Below, in pieces: positions 47,178 through 60,377 of a DNA stretch of 64,000 bases. Within the stretch, counting starts at the first letter, position 1. Every line of letters starts with the position of its first letter. The position numbers and the translations under genes are program-made. Source of the stretch: Glandiceps talaboti (taxonomy: Eukaryota > Hemichordata > Enteropneusta > Spengelidae); NCBI RefSeq assembly GCF_964340395.1, contig NC_135571.1, positions 10,713,440 through 10,777,439 on the forward strand. The letters are read 5' to 3'. The notes under the pieces were generated by a model. That model did not search any database and had not been told where the DNA came from. It was given only the letters and a program-made list of their open reading frames with translations.

Positions 47178-50100
47178 CTATTCATCATCATCTTTTTCTG
47201 TTTCCTCAATCACTTCTTCTTCCTCCTCTTCTGATGGTGGTTCATTTGCTTCTGTAACAATAGCTGTTAAGGGTGATGAGGCACATAGACTATTCTGGCC
47301 ACATGCATTTTGATGAGATGCCCAGTCTTTTCTTTGACAGAAACTACTGCAGTAACTAACTCTGTGACAACCAGTACATTCACTCAGTGCTTCACGTCCA
47401 CAGTTCACACACGTCTGTAATGGATGGGAAAAAAATAATACATTTTGTGAAGATGCCGTGGACAAATATTATTATTTATGCATTTTATGTGAAAGGTGTT
47501 GAGGACCCTCTGATGATCATGTTATGTTACATATCAAGTTCTGGTAACCAACAAAACTAAATTCGAATTTCAACTAAGAAGGTGATGGATTGTGCCAAGA
47601 AGATGGGTGAGTTCTGCAAGTTAAAGAAAATTCTGGCAGATTTTGTGATATCATACATTGTAGAGGAAAGATAAGAAGAATGGTTCCTTTGGTTGACACA
47701 GAGAGGAGAGCCAAGTGATCACAAGTTATCTATTGATATCTTACTCACTCACAGACAGACAGAGACAGACAGCCAGCCAGCCAGACAGCCAGCCAGCCAG
47801 ACAGACAGACAGACAGACAGACTGAATAACTCACATCACAGCAATTACTACTGGAGCCAGTGAAGACTGAATTGTGTATATGTTTCATCCATAGCCAAAA
47901 ATCGTAAACAATAAAAGAGATAGCTACCAGAAGAATTCCAATCAAAATAGCTAGATATTACTGCCTGTTTCATGTTTGAGTTTCTGGATCTGTTCGATAC
48001 AACCTTACAGAAATCAGTAAGAAAGTGCACATGCTACATTTTAAGATAGCGAGACTGAATGAATATAGTTTTTTGAGACATTTTGTCATAATGTCAAAGT
48101 TCAACTGTAGATCTCACTATAAAAATAACCAAGAAAGAACACATTGTTAGACTATTTAAAATTACCTTTATAAGTTGTTCTGACTTTGCTTGTTCCACTG
48201 CTTCAAGTTTATCAGCTCTGGCCTGAGCTAATGCTTGTGCTACAGCTGTGTCTTTCTCTGCCCTAGATTCCATCAAAGCTCTGGATAACTGCATTTGGGC
48301 TTCAAGGCGAGATTGGGTTAATGCCTACAGATTAAGAATGTAATAATAAGGGATTTTAAGTCTCATTGCAGATATCGTGAGATATGCAAATATGCCTAGC
48401 AACAACGGTTGTCACACATGTGATCGTGGTCAAGCTTTCACCATAGCCATGTGCAATGATGTTGAGAACAATAGTGTTGCTAAGCATTTGATACATTCAG
48501 CTTGACCACCCTTGTGTGTGGTTGCTATGGATGCCATGGTTCATGTATGTGGGATCTCGTGAGATCTGCTGCAAGACGAAAAACTGCTAATAGAGGTTAT
48601 ACAGAGAGAATGATTTTATCAAATCTGAAGAAACATATATACAACTGTTGAAAATGAACACATCATTTTGAAAGTACACCACTAGAGGGAGCTATTTGAT
48701 GTACATATACTTACCTCTTTCTTTTCTGTTTCAAACTGTAATTTAGCCTGTGCAATTGCTGCATCTTTTGCTGCCTGTGACTGGGCTTTAGCCTGCTCTA
48801 TCATAGCTTTCAATTGCTGTGCTTGCTGTATTAATGAATTTGCCATCTACCAAAAACAGAAAACATACAAAATCAATCTCATTACTGGGGTTCTTAGACC
48901 TTTTTTATAATCCCTGTCCCCCCTCACACACGCACACACACACACACTGTTTCTGGTAATCAAACCCCAAAACTAACTTTTGACGTACCTCCCACCCCAA
49001 TCTGTTATTAGGGTTTTTATAATCTTGTTCCAATCCCCCTTACCCCCTCTGTGTCTGGTATTAAAATCCCCAAACTTAGATCCCTGTCCCTGTTAATAGT
49101 CTTCTTAAACGTTGTTCCAATTTCCAAATCCTGTTTCTGGTATTCAAACCTCAAAACTTAAGACTCCCCCCCCCCATCCCCACCCCACACGCATACCCAA
49201 TCATTTTTTTTTTAAACTTGTACACCCTTTTCCCCTGTGTGACTGGATTTCTAAAATCTAAGCAACCCAAAATCATAGATGTATAATTGACCTCTTCTAG
49301 GTGCCACCAGGCTTGGTCAGTTTCTGATGGTTTAGGTGTAGCTGGTGTCAGAGGAGGTACAATTGCTGTAGTGGTTTCTGTCACTTGGATTTCACCATTA
49401 CGTTCATCTACACTAAATGATCCTGAAAAGAGATGAACAATTATGATCAATCAATCAATCAATCAATCAATCAAATTTCTATAGCGCCGATTTCCGGAGC
49501 AATGTTCTGTTCAGTAGCACTAAAACTTGTTAAATCTACAGTTAGACAGGATCCTAAGAAATATTTCTTCTTCTGGAGTGACATATGAGAATGAGAGACC
49601 TCCATAGGTGACTTGTCTGTAAATACTGAATATTGACTAACATTTCTAAGGAGGAAAGAGATCAAATATTTCCTGTTCATTCCATGCAGGTTCTGAAAGT
49701 AGGAGTGATTTTCATTGATTCTTGTTTTATTACAGGAACTCTGATACTGAAACTGAAACTCAAATTCCTCTTCAGGGGGTTTAACCCTAGCGTATTGGGC
49801 AGTTATATCATAAATAACTCAAATTCCTTTTCAGGGGGTTTAACCCTAGCGTATTGGGCAGTTATATCATCAATAACTCAAATTCCTTTCAGGGGGTTTA
49901 ACCCTAGCGTATTGGGCAGTTATATCATCAATAACTCTAATTCCTTTCAGGGGGTTTAACCCTAGCGTATTGGGCAGTTATATCATCAATAACTCAAATT
50001 CCTTTTTAGGTTTAACCCTAGTATATTGGACAGTAATTTCATTAATAACTTGAATTCATTTTTGAGTTTGTTTTCAGGGAGGAAATGATGTGTACAGGAG

Positions 50101-53100
50101 TAACTTACTTTCTTTTGTTTTGACAGATGCACTTCTTGCTGTTTTCCTCGGCGGTGTTGACCCACTTTCACTTTCTCCCCTTTTCCTTCTTTTGTACGGA
50201 ACAAAGAGTCTGACTGGTCCAGACTAAAGAAAAGAATCAATCAAAGAAACCATGAAGTTTTTCTTCAAATTCAGACATTTTCATCTTCCAAGAAGTTGGT
50301 CATATTCTGAACTGAAATGTCTTTGAAAGGTCACTTTGTATGTGTGCCTTCAATTTCAAAGTCAATCCTGACTGTCACTACATTGTAAATAAAACACATA
50401 GGTTTTGGTGGTCATCTGTTCCTCACTATGTGTTGAATATTTACTCAATGTTTATGTTTACGTAACTGAAAGAGAACTTTATCAAATGAGAGTAACAACT
50501 TGTAGTGTGTGCTCATAACTGTTACTACTCTACACAGACTTTCATATCTTAATTTTAACAAACTTGAGCAGTGATTGTCCCCCCCCCCCCACCACACACA
50601 CACATTATTTGATTTGGCCTCTAATCAAAAACTTATAGTGAAAACCATACCTACTGAGAGGAAGGGATTATTAAATTAATAACAGCTACAAGCCATAATT
50701 ATTGGTTAAATATTCACACAGTATAAATTATACAACTCATAATATCAAGATACACAATGTTGTGTTAGTGAGAGATTAGGACATTGACATCTCATATCTA
50801 ATATTATGTATACATCCATAACCATATCAATTATCATATATCATATCATATTATACCCTATCATATCATAATATATCATATCATTTTATATCGTATCATA
50901 CCCTATCATATCATATAGTATTATATCATATCATATTGTATTGTATCATATCATTTCATATCGCATCTTATCATACCCTATCATATCGTATCATATTGTA
51001 TTTTATCATATCATTTCATATTCTATTGTATCATACCCTATCATATCGTATCATATAGTATTGTATCGTATCATATCATATCATACCCTATCATATCATA
51101 TCATATTGTAATGTATCATATCATATATCATTTTATATCATACCCTATTATATCATATCATATCATATACAATTTTATGTCGTGTCGTATCCTATCATAT
51201 CACAACAACGTGACACTAACTAAACTCAAAGGTTATAATATCATGTCTGTGAGTGCAAGACACAACAAAATTTTACTTAACTGTACTCACCACGGCTTCA
51301 TCATCACAACAAGCAGCACATGTACAAGAGGTGGCGTGTGGTTGTAAAATTCCTTCCTCTATAAGACATTGTAGTGTTCGGCCACCGTACCGAATACTAC
51401 GTTTCCAATCTTTGCTATTACCACGCCCACAGAGTGATTCAAACTCTGTGGGTGTGTACCATTGTTCAGCCATTTTGATACATCTCCCTCGGCCACCTGT
51501 ATTTACAAATAACACTTTTAGTCTAAATCTGTAATCATCTGTCACAACCAACTCAACCAAGTTCAATTACAACATTATTCGGCCACCATTACTATGCCCT
51601 CTAGTGGCAGCAAGTGAACAGACTAGGAAGCTCTAGTCAAAAGCATACCCGGCTATCAAATATTAGCAATCGATCAAATATGTACTCATTTTACATCTCT
51701 TTGATGATAGTAGTTGCCGGTAAGATCACAAAAAGTGTCGGAATCATGCAAATGTTCAATTTGACAAAATTTATTAATCAGAAGACGCAAAACATTGCAT
51801 GCAGATGTACATAATAATTTCTCAATGTATGCAAGTGAAGCCCGTACAATGTAGGTATAGAAGTTGCAGTTAAGTATTCTACCTATGTGGGCTTCACATA
51901 TGTACAGAGATATTTGCAAAAGATGTCTGATATCTTGGTTGTACAATCAGTTGTTAAAAATAACTTACCTGAGCCAAGTTTAGATTTGTGGAGTTCAGCC
52001 GCTTGGTTCCTGCATCTTACAGGTAATATTGGTAGATGTACGGAATCATCCCAGTTATACTTAGATGCCTTGTCTTTCCCTGAATGTGGTGTTGCTGGCG
52101 TAGCAGGTGTAGCTGGTGTAATTGGGGTCTGAGGCGTATGTGGTGCTTTCAATGCATCAAGTGCGACGGTAGCGACAGCATTGTTATCTTGTACGACTGT
52201 AACTATATGAGTGGTTTTCAATGCTGGGTGATTATTATGGTGGACCTAATGTAGATAGGAAACATGACAACATTCAGAAAGATTGTAGAATGATGGACTT
52301 ACAGTATAATGTTCAGTTCTATTATGCTAGGGAGTTGCAGTAATGTTGGCTTAGGGATAGGAATATGATTAGACTCCCTAGCAAAATGCTGATTTGCACT
52401 GAACTATGGTCAGACATACTGCACAAGCACAGTTCAAATTTCATAAGCAGTGAGCTTTCTGCCTTTGTGTCAATAGCATGACAATTTATAATATCTGTAC
52501 TGTCTGCAATGGAAAGGCACTGTCATGCACAGTTTCATTTAGTTTCTCGGTCAACATTTATCTTGCAATGATAATGGGTTGTACATGTATATTTAGGAAA
52601 TCTAAATGAAAACAACAGCAAATAACCGACAAATTTACCATTATGTTATGTTTATCACTCAAAATGTTATAGTAAAATATTTACAGGGGGCAAAGAAGTG
52701 ATTTGGGAGCTAAGGGAGATTTTACAAACTTGCTCGTTACCACCCTCGACTAAAAACACTGCACTGTTTGCATCCGAGGTTTACATTTTCTGAATTTCAA
52801 ATCAAGTGTTCTTGTTACTAATACTACTACTAGTAGTAGTACCAAATAAGTTGTATATATAGTAGACTAAATAATTTCATTTTTAGTTGACTGCATGTCA
52901 ATACACGTTTATCATTTTTGATAATAACAACATCCTGCTTCGATATTTTGTGAACGGTTTGTTATCATATTAATAGTAACACTGCACTGATTTAAAATGA
53001 AAACATCGGTTGTAAACAACGTAACACTCGTTGTAGCATTGCTATATATGGAAGCCCTAGATTGATAAACAAGAAATGTATCAGTATGCAAACACTGCGT

Positions 53101-53386
53101 CACCTCCCAGGTCTTGCCAAAGCTGTTGTAAATTACCTTGATATTTGGAGTTACTATCATAACAAAATAAAAGCTCGTTTCTCACCTGAAGAGCTTCTGT
53201 AAGAATTGCTGGCGTTGTGGCAGTGAATACTTGATCTGTGCTGGCTGTCTGCTCTGTGCTGGTGTAAACAGCATGGACCGTGTCATCGCTATTCGGCAGT
53301 TCTTCGGAGATGTCGATCCCAGCTTCCGACATTACGGCCACTTCCGTCACTTCGTTAGTTTCCATATCTTCGGGCTTTTCGTCCAT
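47178..53386 (-). CDS. DEAF1: DEAF1, SAND/MYND transcription factor
   Basis: Eight exons, 485 aa, phases consistent: 53386-53186, 52245-51969, 51496-51291, 50223-50109, 49422-49292, 48846-48715, 48324-48166, 47414-47178. The start is the first ATG in frame (MDEKPED); METNEV seven residues later has better context. An acidic N-terminus and a TP-rich linker (residues ~103-121) precede the SAND domain, ~129-212. That domain begins KYNWDDSV, contains PVRCRN, and has the DNA-contact motif KDWK at 188-191, then CTCAACC. A basic VPYKRRKRG follows (likely nuclear localisation). A predicted helical [20 protein letters not shown] region precedes the MYND zinc finger (C409, C412, C420, C423, C429, C433, H441, C445), and an acidic tail ends the protein. 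The family binds TTCG motifs and regulates transcription, including its own gene. The exon 5 donor is GTCAAT, non-optimal, so that boundary is the least certain. Confidence 0.95.
49765..50010. repeat. ~58-60 bp minisatellite x4-5, DEAF1 intron 4
   Basis: Units of GGGGGTTTAACCCTAGCGTA, TTGGGCAGTTATATCATCAA and TAACTCAAATTCCTTTTCA, near identical, so recently expanded. Confidence 0.95.
50810..51195. repeat. (TATCA)n array, DEAF1 intron 3
   Basis: About 385 bp of ATATC/ATATCATATCG pentamers with ACCCT interruptions recurring at regular intervals (CATACCCTATCATATC), a composite unit. Confidence 0.95.
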
Positions 53387-53850
53387 CCAAACTCGGAGGA
53401 AATACTTTAGAGGCGATGAAAAATCGCCCAAATCAAACTTGCAGAAATATTATCTAATATGCGAAAGAAAAACTGATAGTTTTGTCTTCGGAAAATTTCG
53501 TCAAATTTTCGATTTCGTGGTCCGATTGTGAAGCCAGCCTCGTTTTCAATTTTCAATTGCGCAAGCGTAGAGTCTATAACGGTCATTATTTTACGTGGTC
53601 CTCGCAGACACCGTAGTGTCAATAATAAATACAAGTTATGGATTTTTCTCGTATTGAACCAGTTTATGGAACTAAAATGATTAGAATACTGAACGAATTT
53701 TTTATTACAGATTTTCTTTGGCTCTATTATCAAAGATAGTTAACATATCTTATTTTACAAAGAAGTTACACCCCTAATAAAATATGGACTAATCCGTGAC
53801 CTTGTTATTTGTCTGTGTGTCGTCATTACTCGAAGATGTGAAGGATTGAA
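53387..53850. promoter_or_regulatory. Inferred bidirectional promoter, DEAF1 / PATL1
   Basis: Only 464 bp separate the two divergent start codons, so both promoters and 5' UTRs must lie here. CpG and TTCG content is higher than in flanking intron DNA. Confidence 0.65.
53487..53517 (+). promoter_or_regulatory. Cluster of four TTCG motifs, putative DEAF1 site
   Basis: TTCG starts at 53,487, 53,497, 53,508 and 53,514, all on one strand, spaced 10, 11 and 6 bp; a reverse copy (CGAA) is at 53,462. DEAF1 is known to need two TTCG half-sites 6-11 bp apart, and human DEAF1 represses its own promoter. This cluster is ~100-130 bp upstream of the DEAF1 start codon. Binding is inferred. Confidence 0.55.
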
Positions 53851-56800
53851 ATGAGTGATAGTTTCTTTGGGTTCGACGCATCCCTTCCCGTAAGTTTAAG
53901 AAAAACCTATGTTATTTAGTAATGTCCGATGAGTAAACCAGATGTAGCGCCTTCTTGTGACCGATTAATATCTCTTGACCTTTTGGACGTTTGATATTTA
54001 CGCAGTGAAATGGACGGAAGGATGACACGGTCATACCACTTCCTGTTCGCTTTGTTGGGTCAAGTGTAATAAGCATGCATGTTCCTGTTTTTGGTTATTA
54101 GCGTTCGAGAAGATTTCCTGTTGTTATTTTCTCGCAACGTAAACAGCAACTATATATGATATAACAGTCATGCGTAGTTTCATTTTGTGAAGGCCATTCA
54201 CCCAATAAGTGTTAACTTATAGTTAATTTACAAAGCCATCAATCAAACCCTGGGAATTACCCATGCCGCCATTTTTCAAACTGCGAATCGCATTCGTAGA
54301 TTACATGGCTGTCTGTGTTACAGTTTTCATACACTCTACTGCGTAATGATGGTGATACTGTATTATACAAGATCTATTAGTATTTGTATACCCAGGTTCT
54401 GATCGCCTTTAGGCTTTCAGACTTTGTGATTTACATGTTCAGAGAAACTTCACTGAAAATAGTGAAGCATCTGGTGTTGGTTTTGAGATGAAGGAACAGA
54501 AAGTGAAATAGTGCTAATGGGCAATGTGAAATTTATAGCTGTAAGAAAACTCGGCCTGCTTAGGAGAACCTGGCCAGTTACAATTTCAAACACTGCCAAC
54601 TATAATACCTGAGCAGTATTATTTATAGTTGAACATGTAAATAATTATATTAATTCCGTTTACCCAGAATGTATGGAATTAGCCATATCAAATGTGTATT
54701 ATTTATCACTTGGTTAAATTGTCACTACTTATAGACCATACCTAAGTCTTGCGCTTTGTGTGGAATGTTCTGATGATATGTCAAGCTTTTTAAATTTGCC
54801 AATTAATGTTCGAATCAAGAATCTGTGGGATCTAATAGTAATACACTAGATTTGTAATGGTCAAAGGGTTGGTTCATAATCTCTATACTGCTCTGGTCCT
54901 CACAACAGTGTTTCTGACTTGCTTTGCCAAGATTTGAACAACTGTTGTACCTCTGTCATGAGATTTATTAACATAGAATTCTCTGTTGCAGCCCACAGGG
55001 GTAGGCGGTATAGAGGAAAATTTTGAAGACGCGTATGATGCACTGAATGAAGATACATTTGGTGCAGGTGCTACAGGTAAATGTGACTTACAGTATCAGT
55101 GAAAGCAAGATAATAAAATCAAACACTTGTATCAGAGATGTCGCTATTTTAAAAGTAGCTGGTCAAATGTGAAAAGTAGGAAGTAATAGCTAGCAATGAG
55201 ACCCATTAATCTACCTACCAATGGAAATATACTTGTTGAAACAAAGAATTTTGAAAATAAATTCCTGAAAAAGTAGCCAGCAAAACATTGTTAAGTAGTC
55301 AGGTTGTGTTTGCCTGGTTACTGACTCTTACATGTATGTATATCAAATGTGTATGAAATAAGTATAATTTCATACTTACATTTTTTCTTAAATTTTTAAA
55401 TCTTTCATATACAGACACCATTTCAGTGCATTAGTACTGTTCTCCCAATGGAACCTGCTGCAAGATTATGTACATAGAAAAACAAATAGTAGGGACAAAC
55501 TAGGAAATTGTAACTTATTTCTCTAGTACTCTGATGTCTGGATTCCCTGGTGATACTTGATCAAATTATAGTTACCAATGCCTCCGGTTATCACAGTGTA
55601 TTTAGTTCCCAGAAGATAAACAAAATGGGTTGTATCTGCCAAGTAAAACAGCAGGGGCAACTGTGATAGTAAATGATTGTTGCATATAGTCGTCTGATGA
55701 GCTATTCTGTTTGAACTACAGTATCTTACTTGATGCAACTACTGTACATTGGTAGCTGGTATACACACAACATACTATCCAGGTACATTTTCCTTTCTTG
55801 TGAGATATCGTTCTATCAACTTAATATTGAATACCTGTATTTTATGTAACAGATAGTAATTGGGAGGCCAGTCATGAAAAGTTTGCTTTGGAACAGAGTG
55901 GACATAGTTTTGATGAAGATGACAAGAAACCAAATAGAAGTCTTGACTCTGGATTCCATACAGGTGAAAGACCAACATCTCCACAGGTATGTACGGTAGT
56001 AATCAAACAAAAATTGGTCATTTTGAATTTGCTGTTGTTTCTGCCAATGAAACAAAAATTGGTCATTTTGAATTTGCTGTTGTTTCTGCCAATGAAACAA
56101 AAATTGGTCATTTTGAATTTGCTGTTGTTTCTGCCAATGAAACAAAAATTGGTCATTTTGAATTTGCTGTTGTTTCTGCCAATGAAACAAAAATTGGTCA
56201 TTTTGAATTTGCTGTTGTTTCTGCCAATGAAAGTTAGAATGTGATTTTGGTGTGATAAGAAGTTCTCAAATGAAGGCATGTCACAAAGTGGTGACTTATG
56301 TAGTAAAAGGTCAAGTTCAAAGTCAACATATGTTCAAATAATTGTTTCTCAACAGTGAATAAAGTTTACACCACTAACTTATATACGTTTTCTTAAAGGG
56401 CTTCTTCTGTTGTATTTGTCTTTGTCAGTATGTCTGAAAGTGAAAGTGAGAATGTCCTGAACATTTTTGCAGATCATTTTACTGTATACTGTAATCAAAT
56501 CAGTGTTTATTTACATGTTATTGTATTATTGGATATTATGTACAGGATGACTACATGGAACAGAGTATCTCACAATTGGTGTTAGATGATGAACTTGATG
56601 ATCCAGCCATTATGGTTTCCTCCAAAGCTAAACCCATCAATATGCCAAGGGTAGGTTAATCAATTTGTTATTATGTAAATGCTTAGCTGGCTAGACCCTT
56701 GGACAAATCTACTAACTTTAAAGTGGCCATATGGATGAGAATTTGGTATTTATTCTGGATTTTTATTTGATAAAACAGCTTCACTATGTTTTTCTACTTG

Positions 56801-59800
56801 AAAAAATAATGCGAAAGAACATATACCAAGCCCATGTTCATAACTCAATGCATTGCAAAATGATGCAAAAAGTGTAAAAAGTTTGTTATTGTACGTACAA
56901 TAACAAACATTTTACACATTGTTTAATGTTTTGCCGTTTATTGAGATGTGAACATGGACTTGGTATATGTTATTTCACATTATTTTTTCAAGTAGAAAAA
57001 CATAGTGAAGCTGTTTTATCAAACAAAAATCCAAAATAAATACCAAATTCTCATCCATATGGCCACTTTAAAAGTAACCATAGGTCGCCAAAGGAGGTGT
57101 CAAGGGCTTGTCTGAGTGTAGACTACTTGGATCTGATCTGAGCACCAGAAATGCTGTCATCCTCGGTTTTCGTTCAGTAGGATTATGTTCAGTTACACGA
57201 ACTCATACACAAGACAAAGTAATTCCAGCTTAATACTTACATGATCAAGTGTTTTATTCATAGACGCCATCAAGTGGTTACAGTCGGAGTATATTCAGTC
57301 CATCACCACCAACTTTACTGGATCCAAAAACTCTGATGTCTCCCCAACAAACCAACATTTGGAGTTCACCGAGAGTGCCCTCACCAGATGAAAAACTGAA
57401 ATCTCTCTTGAATATAAGCCAACAATCGTCTTCTCTACCACCATCACTTGTGGTAAGTAAGCTTATCAGTGTTCTCCCCACTATAGAGAAATCACAGTGC
57501 AAACACTGTCCTTGCCATCTAGGTCTCCATGCTTGGCAGGTTTTTTACCGTACTTCAAAAGTGTTCTACCATCCTTGAGCTTTAGTAATCCTTGAATGAC
57601 AAAATCATTATAATACTTTTACATGAAGAGAAATGGCTGATTCCAATGTACATGTGCTTATGTGTTAAAATAAACATGTCAGTCAGAGTTTGTTCCAGTG
57701 TTGAAGACATGCATAGTATATGCTGATCATTATGCAAACCAATATGCAAATTACCATTACCGTAGAGAGATTTTCATACACTATGGGTTTTCGAGAGTCA
57801 TTTCATGATTTTACCTCACAATTACTTGTGATTTCAGAAAACTGTCAAGTTGATGTTGTACCTTTGAAGGGTATATTTGCTGTTGGTCAGTGAATGACTA
57901 TTTGTGAGAGATGTTTTACACTGAAGGGAATATGTACACAGGAGTCATGAATATTCATTGTTCAAACATGAATATATTATTTCTGCTGACTCCTGTGATA
58001 CAATAGCTAATAGCAAAGATACCCTGTAAAAGCACAAGATCAACTTGATGTTTCTCTGAAATCGCAAGTAATTGTAGGTGATATAAAATCATGAAATTAC
58101 TTTCCAGGACCCATAGTTTATGAAAATGACTCTATTTCTACAGTGGTGTTCCCCTTTAAAGTGGGAGTCCCAAACGACAAGAGGCTGAGTTGCTGAGAGT
58201 ATAACTAATTGACTGCCAATTTCATATGAGAATGAGGCTATGACCTTTCACCTCTAACTCTTCTCTTTTACACGAGGACTCGGCAATAGTGACGGCCATT
58301 GGTGATACATCAACACGTATTCCAAGTCCAACTAGTTTCCAGTCACCAGTAGGAAGTGGTTTAGACAGACTACAAGGAACGCCAAGTTCTACCAGGAGTA
58401 TACCCATGGTTATGACTGCCGAAGAACTGGAGAGAAATTTAAGAAGTCGAGCACCGCCTCCAAGAACTGTGTCCCCAGTGTTTGGTTCACCACCAAGTAC
58501 AGCTTTACCTATTGGTACACCTCCTAAACCTCAGTTCTTTCAACAAGCCATGCAACAACACACTCCACATCAGGTGAGTTAACTCTCTGCTTGCCCTCAA
58601 GTTTATTAGTACATGTACACCTCCTAAACTTCGATTCTTTCAACAACAAGCTATGCAACAATGCACTCCACATCAGGGATGTTGACTCTTTGCTGCTTCT
58701 CTACTGTCAGGTGACTCCACAAGGGGTCACCTGATCAGCTGACTTACCATCACTATGTTGATGACATATAAGCTAGTAATGGTTTGTTCTACCATACTGT
58801 GGTGATACAGAAGACAAATTTACACAACTTCAAAAGAAACACGATACCTGAACAAAATTTACTTTAAAAATACATAGAAAAAAACATGCAATAACTGATA
58901 AAAGTATTGATAATATTGCAAATATTAGAAATGTAATTGTTTAAAAAAAAACTGTTTTTGTCTTCAGAACACTGGAACAATACCACCACATGTCATACAT
59001 CAAATGCAACAACAGATAGCTAGATCTGGCGGTAAAATATCACCTACACAACTCAACCAGATGATTCAGGAAGGACGGGCTTCTCCTCTCAAATCACACC
59101 CTCTGGCATACCAACACATGTCGCCAGGAATCCCACCCCCACCCCAGGGTAGTCTCTTCTCCCATGGTCATATACCACCCAATATGGCAGCCCAGATGTC
59201 TCCAGGTATGCGAGGAAGATCATCACCTCCTCAGTATTCACCCATGGGTCCAAATCCACACCTTAATAGGTAGGTTTATAATTTATAGTTACTCTTAGAG
59301 TCAGTGGTCAGATTTGGATTACAATGTAGGGATGAAAACCAGTTTTAGTGCAGAGGTACGGAACATATGAATGATATTATGTAATCATTATGACAAACTA
59401 TGCATGTTCATATATCAAGATTTGAGAGGAATGCACCCTTAGAAAAGTCATTTCAATGATGACTTGTGTGTGTATATGTTATGACATAGTGGGAACTGCG
59501 ACCACTAAGTTCTGTTAGCAGGACCACTGGATTTTTGTAAGGCACTGGTCCGGGGACCACCAGTTCACAAAATGATTTGTTCACCTCTGCTGTGATTATT
59601 TTACAGAATGCCAGGACAGGGTGGTGGAGGAGATGCAACACCATATAATAGACACCAATACTACAATCAGAGATCTCCCTAGTAAGTAAATCTACTTAGA
59701 ATTTACATATGAAATGAAGAACCGTGGAATCACTGTACAGTGTATATTTACTTGTCAAGCTAGGGGGTAATGATGTGGAGTTGGACCCCCTAACTTCATC

Positions 59801-60345
59801 CTGGTTTGAGTCATCCAGGTGGAACAGACTGTGATATTTTGTCTACGCTTATCATCAGTAAAGTGTAACCCAGTGATGATCAGTGTAATGGTATCAATTG
59901 ACAGGAATTCACTATTGAAATCAATGCGTAATTATGGTATGGCCCTAACCCTATCAAATATATGTTGTATTTACAGTAACAGTCCAAATCCAAACTACGA
60001 TGGTAGATATAATCGATATGATAATCGTAACCGTTACAACAACAGATACCACAATCAACAGGATCGTAGCAACGGTAACGGTGTACGGGATGAATATGCT
60101 AATTTGATGACACAGAAAGAAAAAGATTGGATCATAAAAATACAAATGATGCAGCTGCAAAGTAACAATCCATATCTGGATGACTACTATTACCAGGTAA
60201 ACATTACAATTGTATCATTCTACACCCTCACACTACACACAGAGACACATGCACATACGCACACTCTCACTCACATACATATATACATACACACACACAC
60301 ACACACACACACATACATACATACATACATACATACATACATACA

Positions 60346-60377
<32 letters not shown>

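Noticed and set aside
49765-50010. Acceptor-like CCTTTTCAGGGGG units as DEAF1 splice decoys
   Set aside because: They read as acceptors only on the plus strand, opposite to DEAF1.
53387-53431. Upstream extension of DEAF1 (GDFSSPLKYF)
   Set aside because: It would begin at TTG; the first ATG is at 53,386.
55872-56279. 118-135 codon open frames of repeated [15 protein letters not shown] or its antisense
   Set aside because: Product of a 45 bp intronic minisatellite whose length keeps frames open.
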